Origin: Planctomycetota bacterium | Lineage (GTDB): Bacteria > Planctomycetota > UBA1135 | Reading direction: 5' to 3' | DNA: 57,799 nucleotides | Assembly (NCBI GenBank): GCA_024275135.1 | Contig: JAJRZS010000065.1 | Location: forward strand, 1 to 57,799 | In this document: positions 8,178 to 16,831 of the stretch, one piece after another | Position numbering within the stretch: the first letter of the stretch is position 1 | Layout of the letters: every line of letters starts with the position of its first letter | The notes under the pieces: generated by a model | The model's input: only the letters and a program-made list of their open reading frames with translations | What the model was told of the DNA's origin: nothing | Database searches by the model: none | Translations under genes and position numbers: made by a program

Positions 8178-9383
8178 TGCAGAGACTTTCGGGAGGGCAA
8201 AAGCGAGGAAGCAGCCGCTGAGCACCAGTACCCCCGCTAAGAAAAAAAACAGCTGTTGCGGGCCAAGGCCAAACTGCAGGAGCAAAGGTCGTCCCAGGGC
8301 GGCAAGGAAGATGAGAAGAAAATCAAGCATCTGGCTAGTGCCCAAGACGGCACCGAGTTGGGAAGGCGGGGCTAAGGACTGCATCAAACTGCGCAAGGGG
8401 ATGAGATAAAAACCCGAGAAAAAGCTCGCACCAGCAACCGTGGCAAACAGCGCCCAGGGGCCTGGTGGTATCGCACCCGCGCAGGCGAAACCCGCAGCCA
8501 TGCCCCAGGCCCCCAGCACCGGCAGCCAACGTGGGATCTTGGTTTGCAGGGCAAAACCAGCGACCACCGCGCCTACAGCCATAAACAAGCTGAGCCCGGC
8601 AAGACCCAAAGACCAAGTGCCTTGGCTGACGTCGATGAGGGCTTGACCGCTGGTGTCGACGGCGCGGAGCTCATTCCAGGCCAGTAGCATCAAGCTGCCG
8701 CAGAACCAAAACAGGGAATGACCGATTAAGGAAGGCATGAGGCCCGGGAATTGGCGGGCGTCAGTCAGGCCACGGACAAAGCGGTAGACCGGATTGAAGT
8801 GGATGGCCTTTTGCGGGTTGGCTGGGGCAAGAGGATACATGCCACCAGCAATCCAGGCGCCAATGGCAGCACAGGCGGCCATGCCAATACCAAGCAACCA
8901 GAGGTGATCGCCAGCTAAATGACCGGCGCTGCCTGTGCCGACTAAAATGCCCAGCAACACCGAAGCTTGAAACACTCCATTTGCCCGTGGCAAATGTTTG
9001 CGGGTTGCGAGCTCGGGCAAGGCTCCATATTTGGCTGGGCCTAGAAAGGCAGATTGCGTGCCCATGAGGAAGACCACGACCAATACAAAAGTAAAATTGT
9101 CGGTGGCAAAGGCGGCGGCCGCAGCCAGCATGACCAAGCCTTCTGCCCATTTGCAGAGAATCACTACCCGGGTTTTGGAATAACGATCGGCGCAATCTCC
9201 GGCAAGAACGGCAAACAAGAGGAAAGGAAAAGAAAACAAGGCTTGGGCCCAAGCTTGTCCATTGCCATGCAGCCCCTGTTCAGCCAGCGCCAAAAGCAAA
9301 ACACTTTGTTTGAACAAATTATCGTTAAACACCGTCAGGAATTGAGTGGCGACTAGACGGCGAAACGAACGCGGATGCTTCAT
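8151..9383 (-). CDS. MFS transporter, LplT-like (lysophospholipid transporter family)
   Basis: The 410-aa protein has about twelve hydrophobic segments. Its N-terminus FRRLVATQFLTVFNDNLFKQ is typical of the LplT branch of MFS proteins, which flip lysophospholipids across the inner membrane or are fused to acyltransferases. Its start overlaps the stop of the CMD-like gene as ATGA (9380-9383), and that gene in turn overlaps psd. The three form an operon around phosphatidylethanolamine, which supports a phospholipid cargo. The exact substrate is not proven by sequence. Its 3' end overlaps the kinase gene tail to tail. Confidence 0.8.
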   Translation of the reverse strand: MKHPRSFRRLVATQFLTVFNDNLFKQSVLLLALAEQGLHGNGQAWAQALFSFPFLLFAVLAGDCADRYSKTRVVILCKWAEGLVMLAAAAAFATDNFTFVLVVVFLMGTQSAFLGPAKYGALPELATRKHLPRANGVFQASVLLGILVGTGSAGHLAGDHLWLLGIGMAACAAIGAWIAGGMYPLAPANPQKAIHFNPVYRFVRGLTDARQFPGLMPSLIGHSLFWFCGSLMLLAWNELRAVDTSGQALIDVSQGTWSLGLAGLSLFMAVGAVVAGFALQTKIPRWLPVLGAWGMAAGFACAGAIPPGPWALFATVAGASFFSGFYLIPLRSLMQSLAPPSQLGAVLGTSQMLDFLLIFLAALGRPLLLQFGLGPQQLFFFLAGVLVLSGCFLAFALPKVSALTRSPVEN

Positions 9384-9979
9384 TCTTGCAGTGCTTCCGC
9401 GTGGATGCAGGTGGTGGCCAAATCCTGTGCTTCTTGATCCAACCAGTCGACTGCAAGCAAGTCATCAAGCAAGGCTTGTTTGTCGACGCCATGACGGAGA
9501 CACGCCCGCATATGGGAGCGCGCTTGCTGCCAACAACCCGTAGCCACCAAAGCCAGGACGCTTAGGCGTTCGCGTTCTTCCAAACTCAACTTCGTGGTGG
9601 CGAAGGTGGTGCCGTAGGCGTGGCTCAAGACCCAATGACGGAAGGTGGGGTCGACGCGTTGCAAATGCTGGAGGACAGGATCGGCGTCACGGCCATAAAC
9701 TTCTCGGAACAGCTTTTCACCAAGTTCAGCTGGATGGTTTGGAGTGGCGACTTCCTCGGCTTGTTCTAAAGTTCCTAGTTGTTGGGAAATCAAAGTAATG
9801 GAGCGCACAATGCGCGGGAAACCGTAGAACAGATGGCAAACGCGCAGAAGGTCTTGCAGAAGAACGCGGCCATCGGTTTGGTTTTTTTGGAAAGCACGGC
9901 AAGCTTCCACAAACTCCTCCTCGCGGTTGTGGTGCAAGGCGGAAACAATGCGGAACATGGCAGGGAGGCGGTTAGTCAT
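9380..9979 (-). CDS. carboxymuconolactone decarboxylase (CMD)-like protein
   Basis: The 199-aa product is counted from the ATG at 9979. That ATG overlaps the last codons of psd and is preferred to a TTG at 10015 inside psd. It is all-helical, with a segment like the CMD signature (LALVATGCWQQARSHMRACL, then a basic GV-DKQALLDDLL helix). The AhpD-type CxxC redox pair is absent, so a peroxidase-reductase role is unlikely. Family members include decarboxylases and many uncharacterised proteins. The location between psd and an LplT-like transporter suggests a lipid-related role, which is inference. Confidence 0.6.
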   Translation of the reverse strand: MTNRLPAMFRIVSALHHNREEEFVEACRAFQKNQTDGRVLLQDLLRVCHLFYGFPRIVRSITLISQQLGTLEQAEEVATPNHPAELGEKLFREVYGRDADPVLQHLQRVDPTFRHWVLSHAYGTTFATTKLSLEERERLSVLALVATGCWQQARSHMRACLRHGVDKQALLDDLLAVDWLDQEAQDLATTCIHAEALQE

Positions 9980-10835
9980 GGTCGACAGGGCGAGTTGTTT
10001 CGGGGCCGCTGGCAAAGCCGAGGAAAGGGGCGCGGACCTGTGTGGCTTGGTCCAAGTTTAGGAGTGGTGTTAGGGAAGGCGGGGCAAAGAGGACGATAGT
10101 GGAGCCAAATTCGAACTGCCCCAATTCTTCGCCAGCTTCTAGCTTTGGCGGTGGGTCGTAGCGGTGGGTGGTGCGCACCCAAGGTTGTTGGCCAAGAGTG
10201 TGGTCGAAAGGAAAGGACATGCCACCGACATTTAGGGCGCCGACGAAGAGGAGGGCGAAGGGGGTGCCTTGTGCATCCTCGCAATGGAGGAGAATGCGGC
10301 GATTGGTGACGAGTACGCGCATGGAGCGGCGGACTAAAGCGGGATCCACAGGTTGTAAATCGCCAGGCTCGACCACCGCGCGCAAAACTTTCATCGCGCA
10401 TGGAGCGTGGAAGCGATGGTAGTCACGCGGGGAGAGATAAATCTGCAGGCAGTAATAATCCAAATACTGCTGCCAATCCGCGGTGGGCAGAAGTTCGGGG
10501 GTGGAATAGGGAGTGCCTTTGATGACCCAACTACCTTCGGGGCAAATTCGGCTGATGGCGACCAAACGGCCATCGGCGGGGGCAAGCCAACAAGGCCGGT
10601 CGGGGAGGGGGCGTTGCCCTGGAGGGAGAGGACGGGTGAAGAAGGCGAGGAAGGTGGGATAATCTTGGAGGTCTCCGGGCACCATTTGTGGATCCACGCC
10701 GAGCCGTTTGCCCACCCAGGCCCACAACGGTCGGCGCAAGCGGCGGGGAATGTGTCGGCGGGCTAACCAGCCCATAAAGGCGGTCATGCCCAGGCGCGGA
10801 ATGCCCGGAAGGGTGAAGGCGAAGCGAAGGTCCAC
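9972..10835 (-). CDS. psd: phosphatidylserine decarboxylase proenzyme
   Basis: Psd makes phosphatidylethanolamine from phosphatidylserine at the inner membrane, using a pyruvoyl group made by self-cleavage. The cleavage motif is present as FGST (in QFEFGSTIVLF; usual form LGST), with Ser becoming the pyruvoyl. YLSPRDYHRFHAP and the early APADG block are also conserved, and Asp/His of the autocleavage triad are present. The length of 287 aa fits the E. coli-type enzyme. The start is a GTG at 10835; an in-frame TAG lies just upstream and the next ATG (10787) would remove the conserved N-terminal helix. The gene is divergent from glmU. No phosphatidylserine synthase is in the window. Confidence 0.9.
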   Translation of the reverse strand: MDLRFAFTLPGIPRLGMTAFMGWLARRHIPRRLRRPLWAWVGKRLGVDPQMVPGDLQDYPTFLAFFTRPLPPGQRPLPDRPCWLAPADGRLVAISRICPEGSWVIKGTPYSTPELLPTADWQQYLDYYCLQIYLSPRDYHRFHAPCAMKVLRAVVEPGDLQPVDPALVRRSMRVLVTNRRILLHCEDAQGTPFALLFVGALNVGGMSFPFDHTLGQQPWVRTTHRYDPPPKLEAGEELGQFEFGSTIVLFAPPSLTPLLNLDQATQVRAPFLGFASGPETTRPVDHD

Positions 10836-10901
10836 AGGCAGGATGGGGGGAGGCCCTACAGTTTAGGTTCCCTGCGCAAGTTATACTTTGCGGCAAACCT
10901 C

Positions 10902-12158
10902 ATGGCTGCCCCCTCTTTGCATGTCCTCATCCTCGCTGGCGGCGAATCCACTCGTCTGCGCACCGGGGGTCCCAAAGCTTTGCTCGATCTCTGCGGGCGC
11001 CCCTTGATTGAGCATATTTTTGTCGCTACCGAGGCTTTGGAGGTGGCGTCTCGGGTTTTGGTCCTGGGGCCAAAACATAAGGAGCCGATCGAGGCCTGGT
11101 TGCAGAAATCGGGGCATGAAGATTGGCAGGTGGTGGTGCAAGAAAAGGCGTTGGGCACTGGCGATGCCGTGGCCTGTGCCTTGGATATTTTGCCGGCGGA
11201 AGGGCGTTTGTTGATTCTTTGTGGCGACACTCCACTGCTACAAGCAGACACCCTGCAACTGCTGGTGGAGCAGGGCAATGCCATGCTTACCGCGGTGGTG
11301 CCCGAGCCTTATGGCTTGGGAAGGATTTTGCGCAATGAAGAGGGCGCCTTGCTTGGGATTGTGGAGGAGGCCGACGCCAGCGATGAAGAAAAGGGTTTGG
11401 ATGAAATTAACTCCGGGGTGTTTGTGTTGGACCTTGCCGCTTTGCGTGTGGCCCTGCAAAACACCAACACCGACAACGCCCAAGGAGAACTTTATTTGAC
11501 CGATGCTGCGGTGCAGGTGTTGCAACAAAAAAATGGTGCGACGGTATGTTTGGAAGAAGATTGGGAACAGGTATGGGGGGTGAATGATTTGCATGAATTC
11601 GCTCGTGCGAATCTGTGGATGCGAGAGCGCATCTTGAGCGAACATATGGACCAGGGAGTCATCGTGGACGATCCTGCAAGCACCTTCTTGGAATGCGGGG
11701 TGGACATTGGCCCGGGCACCCGTATCCATCCTTTTTGTGTGATTCGCCGTGGCGTCTCCATCGGTGCAGGCTGCAGCGTAGGCCCCTTTGCCCATTTGCG
11801 CACCGGAACTTGCTTGGACGATGGCGCGGAGATTGGAGATTTTGTGGAAACTAAAAATGCCCATTTGGGTGCTGGTGCCAAAGCCAAACACCTCACCTAC
11901 TTGGGAGACGTCCGCATCGGCACCAAAGCCAATATCGGTTGCGGCACCATCACGGCCAACTACGACGGCAAGGCCAAACACCAAACCCGGATTGGGGCGC
12001 GGGCTTTTGTAGGCTCGGGCACGATTTTGGTGGCGCCGGTGTCGATTGGGGAAGGTGCCACCACCGGTGCAGGTTCAGTGGTGACTTCCAACCACGACGT
12101 CGCCGATGGCGCTACCGTAGTTGGTGTTCCCGCCAAACCCTTCCCTTCCTCCCGCTAA
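10902..12158 (+). CDS. glmU: bifunctional GlmU: GlcN-1-P acetyltransferase / GlcNAc-1-P uridylyltransferase
   Basis: GlmU makes UDP-GlcNAc for peptidoglycan and lipid A. The N-terminal nucleotidyltransferase is seen as LILAGGESTRL, GDTPLLQ, YGLGRILRN, EINSGVF and a late GVNDLHEFA. The C-terminal left-handed beta helix has ETKNAHLGAGAKAKHLTYLG and GCGTITANYDGKAKHQTRIG, ending in GVPAKPF. At 418 aa it is shorter than the usual ~455. The Arg/Gly loop of the uridylyltransferase (RTGGPKALL) is recognisable but divergent. TATACT at 10882-10887 could be its -10. It heads the long + strand run, with prs 13 nt downstream, a common pairing. Confidence 0.92.
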   Translation: MAAPSLHVLILAGGESTRLRTGGPKALLDLCGRPLIEHIFVATEALEVASRVLVLGPKHKEPIEAWLQKSGHEDWQVVVQEKALGTGDAVACALDILPAEGRLLILCGDTPLLQADTLQLLVEQGNAMLTAVVPEPYGLGRILRNEEGALLGIVEEADASDEEKGLDEINSGVFVLDLAALRVALQNTNTDNAQGELYLTDAAVQVLQQKNGATVCLEEDWEQVWGVNDLHEFARANLWMRERILSEHMDQGVIVDDPASTFLECGVDIGPGTRIHPFCVIRRGVSIGAGCSVGPFAHLRTGTCLDDGAEIGDFVETKNAHLGAGAKAKHLTYLGDVRIGTKANIGCGTITANYDGKAKHQTRIGARAFVGSGTILVAPVSIGEGATTGAGSVVTSNHDVADGATVVGVPAKPFPSSR

Positions 12159-12171
12159 TTTCCCCCGCTCC

Positions 12172-13131
12172 ATGAGCTACAAGGATTCCCGGCTGAAGCT
12201 GCTGAGTGGCAGTGCCCATACCGAACTCACCAGCGAGATTGCGAGTTATCTCGATGTGCCGTTGACGGCGGCCTCCATTGGTCGTTTCCCCGACGGCGAA
12301 ATCGACATCAAGTTGCATGAAGACATGCGCGGATCGGATGTTTTTGTGCTGCAGCCCACAGGGCCACCAGTCAATGAAAACATGATTGAGCTTTTGCTCA
12401 TCGTCGACACTCTGCGCCGGGCCTCGGCAGGACGCATTACCGCGGTGATGCCCTACTTCGGCTATGCTCGCAAAGACCGCAAAGATGAGGGACGGGTGCC
12501 GATTTCGGCTAAGGTGATGGCCAATATCTTGGTTTCGTCGGGGGTAGACAGGGTCCTCACCATCGATTTGCATGCCCAGCAGATTCAGGGCTTCTTCGAT
12601 ATTCCCGTCGACCATCTGTGGGCGCGTTCCGTCCTTGGCGAGGCCGTGCAGGAGATGAATCTCGACAATCTGGTGGTTTGTTCGCCGGATGTGGGGGGGG
12701 TCAAACTGGCCCGCGCTTGGGCCAAATCCTTGCGTTGCCCCCTGACCATTGTCGACAAGCGGCGGGTGTCCGGAGACACCGTGGTGATGGAAAACGTCAT
12801 CGGTGCGGTCGAAGGCTGCAATGTTTTGCTTACCGACGACATGATTTCCACCGCGGGCACGATCACCGAAGCCGCTCGGATTTTGAAGGAAAAAGGGGCC
12901 TTGCGGGTGATAATTGCCGCTACCCATGCTGTGCTCTGTGGGCCGGCGGTCGAAAGGTTACAGAATTGTGCCGCCGAAAAGGTCTTGGTTTCGAATACAA
13001 TAGCCCTCCGCGGTGCGCTACCCGATAACCTTGAAGTGGTTTCGGTGGCCCCTCTCCTGGCCCGAGCCATCACCCGTATTCACCGGGAAGAATCGGTCAG
13101 TGCCCTCTTCGAAGAAGTCAAAACCGCCTAG
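12172..13131 (+). CDS. prs: ribose-phosphate pyrophosphokinase (PRPP synthetase)
   Basis: This enzyme converts ribose-5-phosphate and ATP to PRPP for nucleotide, His and Trp synthesis. The 319-aa product matches the usual length. Conserved blocks seen are GRFPDGEIDIK, the flexible-loop region YFGYARKDRKDEGR, DLHAQQIQGFFDIPVDHL, SPDVGGVKLARAWA and the PRPP-binding loop LTDDMISTAGTI. The ATG at 12172 starts MSYKDSR and is preferred to a GTG further upstream that would lie inside glmU. A hairpin overlaps the stop codon (13125-13142), 9 nt before rplY. Confidence 0.95.
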   Translation: MSYKDSRLKLLSGSAHTELTSEIASYLDVPLTAASIGRFPDGEIDIKLHEDMRGSDVFVLQPTGPPVNENMIELLLIVDTLRRASAGRITAVMPYFGYARKDRKDEGRVPISAKVMANILVSSGVDRVLTIDLHAQQIQGFFDIPVDHLWARSVLGEAVQEMNLDNLVVCSPDVGGVKLARAWAKSLRCPLTIVDKRRVSGDTVVMENVIGAVEGCNVLLTDDMISTAGTITEAARILKEKGALRVIIAATHAVLCGPAVERLQNCAAEKVLVSNTIALRGALPDNLEVVSVAPLLARAITRIHREESVSALFEEVKTA

Positions 13132-13142
13132 TTCCCTAGGCG
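13125..13142 (+). repeat. perfect stem-loop across the prs stop codon
   Basis: CGCCTAG pairs with CTAGGCG around a TTCC loop (7-bp stem). It covers the last codons and stop of prs and ends 8 nt before the rplY start. Only two T residues follow, so it is not a typical intrinsic terminator. It could be an RNA-processing or attenuation site between prs and the ribosomal-protein genes. Confidence 0.5.
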
Positions 13143-13150
13143 TTGAAACC

Positions 13151-13501
13151 ATGGAAATCTTTCGTCTGCAGACCGCTCCTCGCACCGAATTCGGTGGCCG
13201 AGAAGCTGCCCAATTGCGCAAATCCGGCCGTTACCCCGCCACTTTGGTTGGGGAAGGTAAGCCCACTGTCCAGTTCAGCGTCGCCGCTTCGGATTTCGAT
13301 GCCGCAGTACGCATCTCTGCCCGCAGCTACGAGCTCGAGCTCGATGGGGGCACGGAAAAAGCCGCCATCCAAGAGGTTCAATTTGATGCTCTTGGCGACA
13401 AAATTCAGCAAATCGATTTTCGGCGCGATTCCGACGGCAAGCATGCGGTGGCCCGGGCCATCCATTTTGGCGACAAAGGCTACGGCGTCGACGAAGAATA
13501 G
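13151..13501 (+). CDS. rplY: 50S ribosomal protein bL25 (5S rRNA-binding)
   Basis: The 116-aa protein begins MEIFRLQTAPRTEFGG and has the bL25/Ctc pattern: REAAQLRKSGRYPATLVGEG, a central YELELDG strand, and the end VQFDALGDKIQQIDFRR. It corresponds to the 5S rRNA-binding domain with only a short tail, rather than the longer two-domain CTC form. The ATG at 13151 follows prs by 19 nt. It is placed before pth, the same order (prs-rplY-pth) seen in many bacteria. Confidence 0.88.
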   Translation: MEIFRLQTAPRTEFGGREAAQLRKSGRYPATLVGEGKPTVQFSVAASDFDAAVRISARSYELELDGGTEKAAIQEVQFDALGDKIQQIDFRRDSDGKHAVARAIHFGDKGYGVDEE

Positions 13502-13534
13502 GCATCTGGATTGCTGGATTCTGGCCGCAGCCCT

Positions 13535-14158
13535 ATGATTCCCGGTCGCCCTACGGGGGAGGAGCCTAGCTCCAAACCTTGGCGATTGGTTTTGGGCCTT
13601 GGTAATCCGGGTGCTGACTACACAGGCACTCGGCATAACGTCGGCTTCGATACCCTTGATCTCTGTGCCAAGCGCTTCCAAACAAACTGGGTGGCGCAAA
13701 AGCATGCTTTGTGGGCTGAATTGCCCCAATACGCATGCACTTTGGTGAAGCCGCTGACCTTCATGAATCGAAGTGGCCTTGCTTTGCGTGAGGCTTGGCT
13801 GCATTACCAGCTGGAAGATCCCGCCGCGCTCTTTGTTGTCACCGACGATTTCCACCTGCCCTTGGGAGGGCTGCGCATGCGCGCGCAAGGCTCCACCGGC
13901 GGGCACAACGGTTTGGCCTCTTTGCAAGAGGTTCTCGGCTCAGACGCCTACCCTCGGTTGCGTATCGGGGTGGGAGAGCCGGGAAACAATTCGGTGGAAT
14001 TCGTACTCACGCGTTTTTCGGCCGCAGAACGATCTGTCATTGAAGAAACTTTGATGACGGCTTCTTGGGCTGTCGAGGACTGGGTGCAGGAGAAGCCCTT
14101 GGCGGATCTCCAAGCCCGCTACAACCGCCGCTCGCCACAGGCGGAGAAACCGGAATAG
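13535..14158 (+). CDS. pth: peptidyl-tRNA hydrolase
   Basis: Pth releases peptides from prematurely dropped peptidyl-tRNA. The catalytic region GLGNPGADYTGTRHNVGF carries the active His. KPLTFMNRSG, the DDFHLPLGGLRMR block (usually DDLDLP) and GSTGGHNGLASL follow. The 207-aa length fits. The ATG at 13535 is chosen over a TTG at 13511. It has about 20 extra residues before the fold. It lies between rplY and rpsF. Confidence 0.93.
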   Translation: MIPGRPTGEEPSSKPWRLVLGLGNPGADYTGTRHNVGFDTLDLCAKRFQTNWVAQKHALWAELPQYACTLVKPLTFMNRSGLALREAWLHYQLEDPAALFVVTDDFHLPLGGLRMRAQGSTGGHNGLASLQEVLGSDAYPRLRIGVGEPGNNSVEFVLTRFSAAERSVIEETLMTASWAVEDWVQEKPLADLQARYNRRSPQAEKPE

Positions 14159-14191
14159 TCCGGCAAACCGGTAGGACCGGAATGGCAAACC

Positions 14192-14698
14192 ATGACTGAA
14201 CACAAACACATTTACCAAGCGATGTTCCTTCTCGATAACGAGGAGGTGCGTCAAGGATTCAACGCTGCGCGCGATTGGGTCAAATCCACGCTAGAAAAGC
14301 ATGGTCTTGAGGTCAAAGTGCTGCGGCTTTGGGGAGAGCGTCAGTTGGCCTACCCCATCCGTGGTCGCAAGCGTGCCACCTACCTTTTGGGGTGGCTGGA
14401 AGGCTCCGGCGATGCGGTGAACCAAGTGAAGCGAGAAATGTACTTGCTTGGCCCGGTTTTCCGTTGCTTGTTCCTGCAGGAGGAAGAAATTCCCGCCGAA
14501 GAATTGGCTTTGGGCATTCCTGAAGTCAAGGATTCGGAAATCATCATTCCCGAAGAAATCGAAGAACCTGAATTCGATGAGTTCGTGGAGGAGGAGCCCG
14601 AGGCCGAAGAAGAAGCCGAAGAAGCGGTGGCTGCTGACAGTGCCGACGAAGAAACACCCGATGCAGAATTAGAGGAGGTCAAGACCGATGGCAACTAA
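14192..14698 (+). CDS. rpsF: 30S ribosomal protein bS6 with long acidic C-terminal tail
   Basis: Residues 1-95 match bS6: [12 protein letters not shown], a [20 protein letters not shown] block and FRCLF. From about residue 100 to 168 the protein becomes strongly acidic (many Glu and Asp, low complexity). It is therefore about 60-70 residues longer than a minimal bS6. Glu-rich tails on bS6 are known, where they can be added by RimK in E. coli; here the tail is genetically encoded. The stop overlaps the rpsR start (14688-14698). Confidence 0.92.
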   Translation: MTEHKHIYQAMFLLDNEEVRQGFNAARDWVKSTLEKHGLEVKVLRLWGERQLAYPIRGRKRATYLLGWLEGSGDAVNQVKREMYLLGPVFRCLFLQEEEIPAEELALGIPEVKDSEIIIPEEIEEPEFDEFVEEEPEAEEEAEEAVAADSADEETPDAELEEVKTDGN

Positions 14699-14870
14699 GA
14701 AAAACCGCAAGTTTGATTTCAAAGATATCGAAGACCTGCAGGTCTACATGACCGCGCAGGGAAAAATTCATCCTGCGAAGCGTACCGGGCTTTCCGCGCG
14801 CGAGCAGCGTCGTTTGAAGCGGGCGATTAAGTACGCGCGCTTCCTCTCCCTCATTCCGTACGTCTCCTAA
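14688..14870 (+). CDS. rpsR: 30S ribosomal protein bS18
   Basis: The 60-aa protein has the bS18 pattern: basic start [40 protein letters not shown] and [13 protein letters not shown]. It partners bS6 on the 30S platform. It begins inside the last codons of rpsF (11-nt overlap) and ends 2 nt before rplI, implying translational coupling. No ssb gene lies between rpsF and rpsR, unlike in many bacteria. Confidence 0.93.
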   Translation: MATKKNRKFDFKDIEDLQVYMTAQGKIHPAKRTGLSAREQRRLKRAIKYARFLSLIPYVS

Positions 14871-14872
14871 CC

Positions 14873-15403
14873 ATGAAGACCAAGCTCATTTTGCGCGTGG
14901 ACCACCCGGTCCTCGGAAACACCGGCGACGTCATCGAGGTGGCCTCTGGCTATGCTCGCAATCACCTGCTGCCTTTGGATTTGGCCTATCCTTATTCTGA
15001 GGATGCCATGCGTCGGATTGAAAAGAAGCGTATTGAGGCGGAAAAGGTGCGTGCGGAGATGCGCGCCGACATGGAAGCTTTGGCGAATCGCATGGCCGAC
15101 ATCCAACTCACCTTCATTGAGAATGTTTCGGCTGCAGGGCATCTGTACGGTGCCGTCACCAGCAAACGCATCGCCGAAGAAATTGCTGCCCAAGGACTGG
15201 AGATTCCCGAGGCGCATGTGCGTCTGGCGGAGCCCATCCGCGCAGTTGGTGAATACGAGGTTCCCATTCACGTGCATACCGAGATTAAGGCCTCGGTAAA
15301 GGTTTGGGTGGTGGCCAAAGAAGAGCCCAAGCTGGAAGGTGAGGGAGAAGCCGAGGAAGCCGTGGTTGAAACTGGCGCCGAGGCGCCCGACCAAGCTTCT
15401 TAG
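14873..15403 (+). CDS. rplI: 50S ribosomal protein bL9
   Basis: The N-terminal domain is clear: MKTKLILRVDHPVLGNTGDVIEVASGYARNHLLP, with a usually conserved Gly/Lys region slightly changed (PVLGNTGDV for NLGKLGDV). It is followed by the long helix and the C-terminal domain (ENVSAAGHLYGAVTSKRIAEE). The last ~25 residues are an acidic extension (EGEGEAEEAVVETGAEAP), echoing the acidic tail of bS6 in the same operon. The length is 176 aa versus about 150 in E. coli. Confidence 0.93.
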   Translation: MKTKLILRVDHPVLGNTGDVIEVASGYARNHLLPLDLAYPYSEDAMRRIEKKRIEAEKVRAEMRADMEALANRMADIQLTFIENVSAAGHLYGAVTSKRIAEEIAAQGLEIPEAHVRLAEPIRAVGEYEVPIHVHTEIKASVKVWVVAKEEPKLEGEGEAEEAVVETGAEAPDQAS

Positions 15404-15472
15404 GCGATTTTCAGGCGGTTGGGTGGCAGTCATTCTGCGCCCGACCGCCTGCGCCTGTATCCTGTGAGGCCC

Positions 15473-16831
15473 ATGCCCGCCTCCGGCCATCCCGAGAAGC
15501 TGCCCTTCGACCTCAACACGGAAAAATGCGTGTTGGGAAGCATTCTGCGTGACCCACGTTGCTTTCCGGAGGTTGCGGCTCATTTGTCGGCGGATGATTT
15601 TTATGCTCCGCGTCACCGCGAGTTGTTCCAGCTGTTTCAGGCTTTGGAGCAGCGCAGCCCGGGCCATTGCGACGCCGTGTCGGTGGCGCATGAGGAGGAG
15701 CGATTGCAGAAGGCCGAGAGTTTGGGCGGCCCAAGCTATCTGAAAGAATTGATGGCGACGGTGCCATCCATTGCTTTTTTGGAAAACCACATCCGCATCG
15801 TGCGCGATTTGTCGGTGAAGCGTGGCCTGATTGCTGCTGCCGACGCTATTCAGCGCAGTGTTTACAACACGGAAACCGAGGATGTGGACGACCTGGTAAG
15901 CGAAGCCGAGAAAACGGTATTCCGTGTCGGCGATCGCTTGGTCGGCGACGACATGAAGACAGCGCGCCAGTTGGTGGATTCCAACTTGGATCGCTTGTTG
16001 AATGCCGATGGCAAACCTCAGGGGTTGCAAACTTCTTATTTAGAGTTGGATGAGAAACAGGGATTCCGTCCAGGAGATTTGTTGGTGTTAGCAGCGCGTC
16101 CAGGCATGGGTAAAACGGCTTTGGCCTTGAATCTTTTGGAGCGCGTGGCGTTGAAAGATCAGCGTTCGGTGCTGATGTTCTCTTTGGAAATGCCAGGAGA
16201 CCAGCTGATTACCCGTTTGCTGTCCTCTTATGCGCGTATTGCCCATGATAGCTTGCGACGCGGTCGCCTCACCGCTGAGGATCGGCGGCGACTAACCCAT
16301 GCAGGCAGCGTTTTCCGGAATGCCAAAATTTTTATCGATGATAGTTCCCAACCAAGTTTGGCACAGATTCGCGCCAGAGCCCGGCGTTTGAAACGAGACG
16401 GTGCTTTGGATTTGATTATTGTCGATTACTTGCAGCTCTTGGGAGCCAAGGCGGAGAGTCGGCAGAATGAGATTTCTCTGATTTCTCGTACCTTGAAGGC
16501 CATTGCGCGTGACATGAAAGTACCTTTGCTCGCATTGGCGCAACTCAATCGTAAAGCCGAAGACCGTTCCGACCATCGCCCCATGTTGTCCGATTTGCGA
16601 GAATCTGGTGCTATTGAACAGGATGCCGACATGGTGATGCTGTTGATGCGTGAAGATTACTACGAAGAAACCGAAGAAAACCGCGACCTTGCCAGAATCT
16701 TTATTGCCAAAAACAGGCATGGCTCTACCGGAGATTTCAAACTCAAGTTCACGAAGAAGTATATGCGCTTTGAGAATTTTGTTCCCGCAGCAGACAGTCC
16801 ACCTGCTCCCGCTGTACCCGCTTTCGATTGA
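15473..16831 (+). CDS. dnaB: replicative DNA helicase DnaB
   Basis: DnaB is the hexameric 5'-3' helicase at the replication fork. The N-terminal primase-interaction domain (EKCVLGSILRDPRCF, SADDFYAPRHRELF) is followed by a linker and a RecA-like domain. This carries Walker A ARPGMGKTALAL, VLMFSLEMPGDQL, Walker B LIIVDYLQLLG, and the arginine-finger region LSDLRESGAIEQDADMVM. The 452-aa length is normal and no intein is present. The ATG at 15473 is preferred to a TTG at 15419. Placement after rpsF-rpsR-rplI is a classic bacterial order. The stop overlaps the bamA ATG by 1 nt. Confidence 0.95.
   Translation: MPASGHPEKLPFDLNTEKCVLGSILRDPRCFPEVAAHLSADDFYAPRHRELFQLFQALEQRSPGHCDAVSVAHEEERLQKAESLGGPSYLKELMATVPSIAFLENHIRIVRDLSVKRGLIAAADAIQRSVYNTETEDVDDLVSEAEKTVFRVGDRLVGDDMKTARQLVDSNLDRLLNADGKPQGLQTSYLELDEKQGFRPGDLLVLAARPGMGKTALALNLLERVALKDQRSVLMFSLEMPGDQLITRLLSSYARIAHDSLRRGRLTAEDRRRLTHAGSVFRNAKIFIDDSSQPSLAQIRARARRLKRDGALDLIIVDYLQLLGAKAESRQNEISLISRTLKAIARDMKVPLLALAQLNRKAEDRSDHRPMLSDLRESGAIEQDADMVMLLMREDYYEETEENRDLARIFIAKNRHGSTGDFKLKFTKKYMRFENFVPAADSPPAPAVPAFD

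Noticed and set aside
11238..11984. 248-codon antisense ORF over glmU
   Set aside because: It is a shadow of a conserved gene with no recognisable domain.
14867..16030. 387-codon antisense ORF over rplI and dnaB
   Set aside because: It is antisense to two conserved genes, has no family-like motifs, and long antisense frames are common here because of codon bias.
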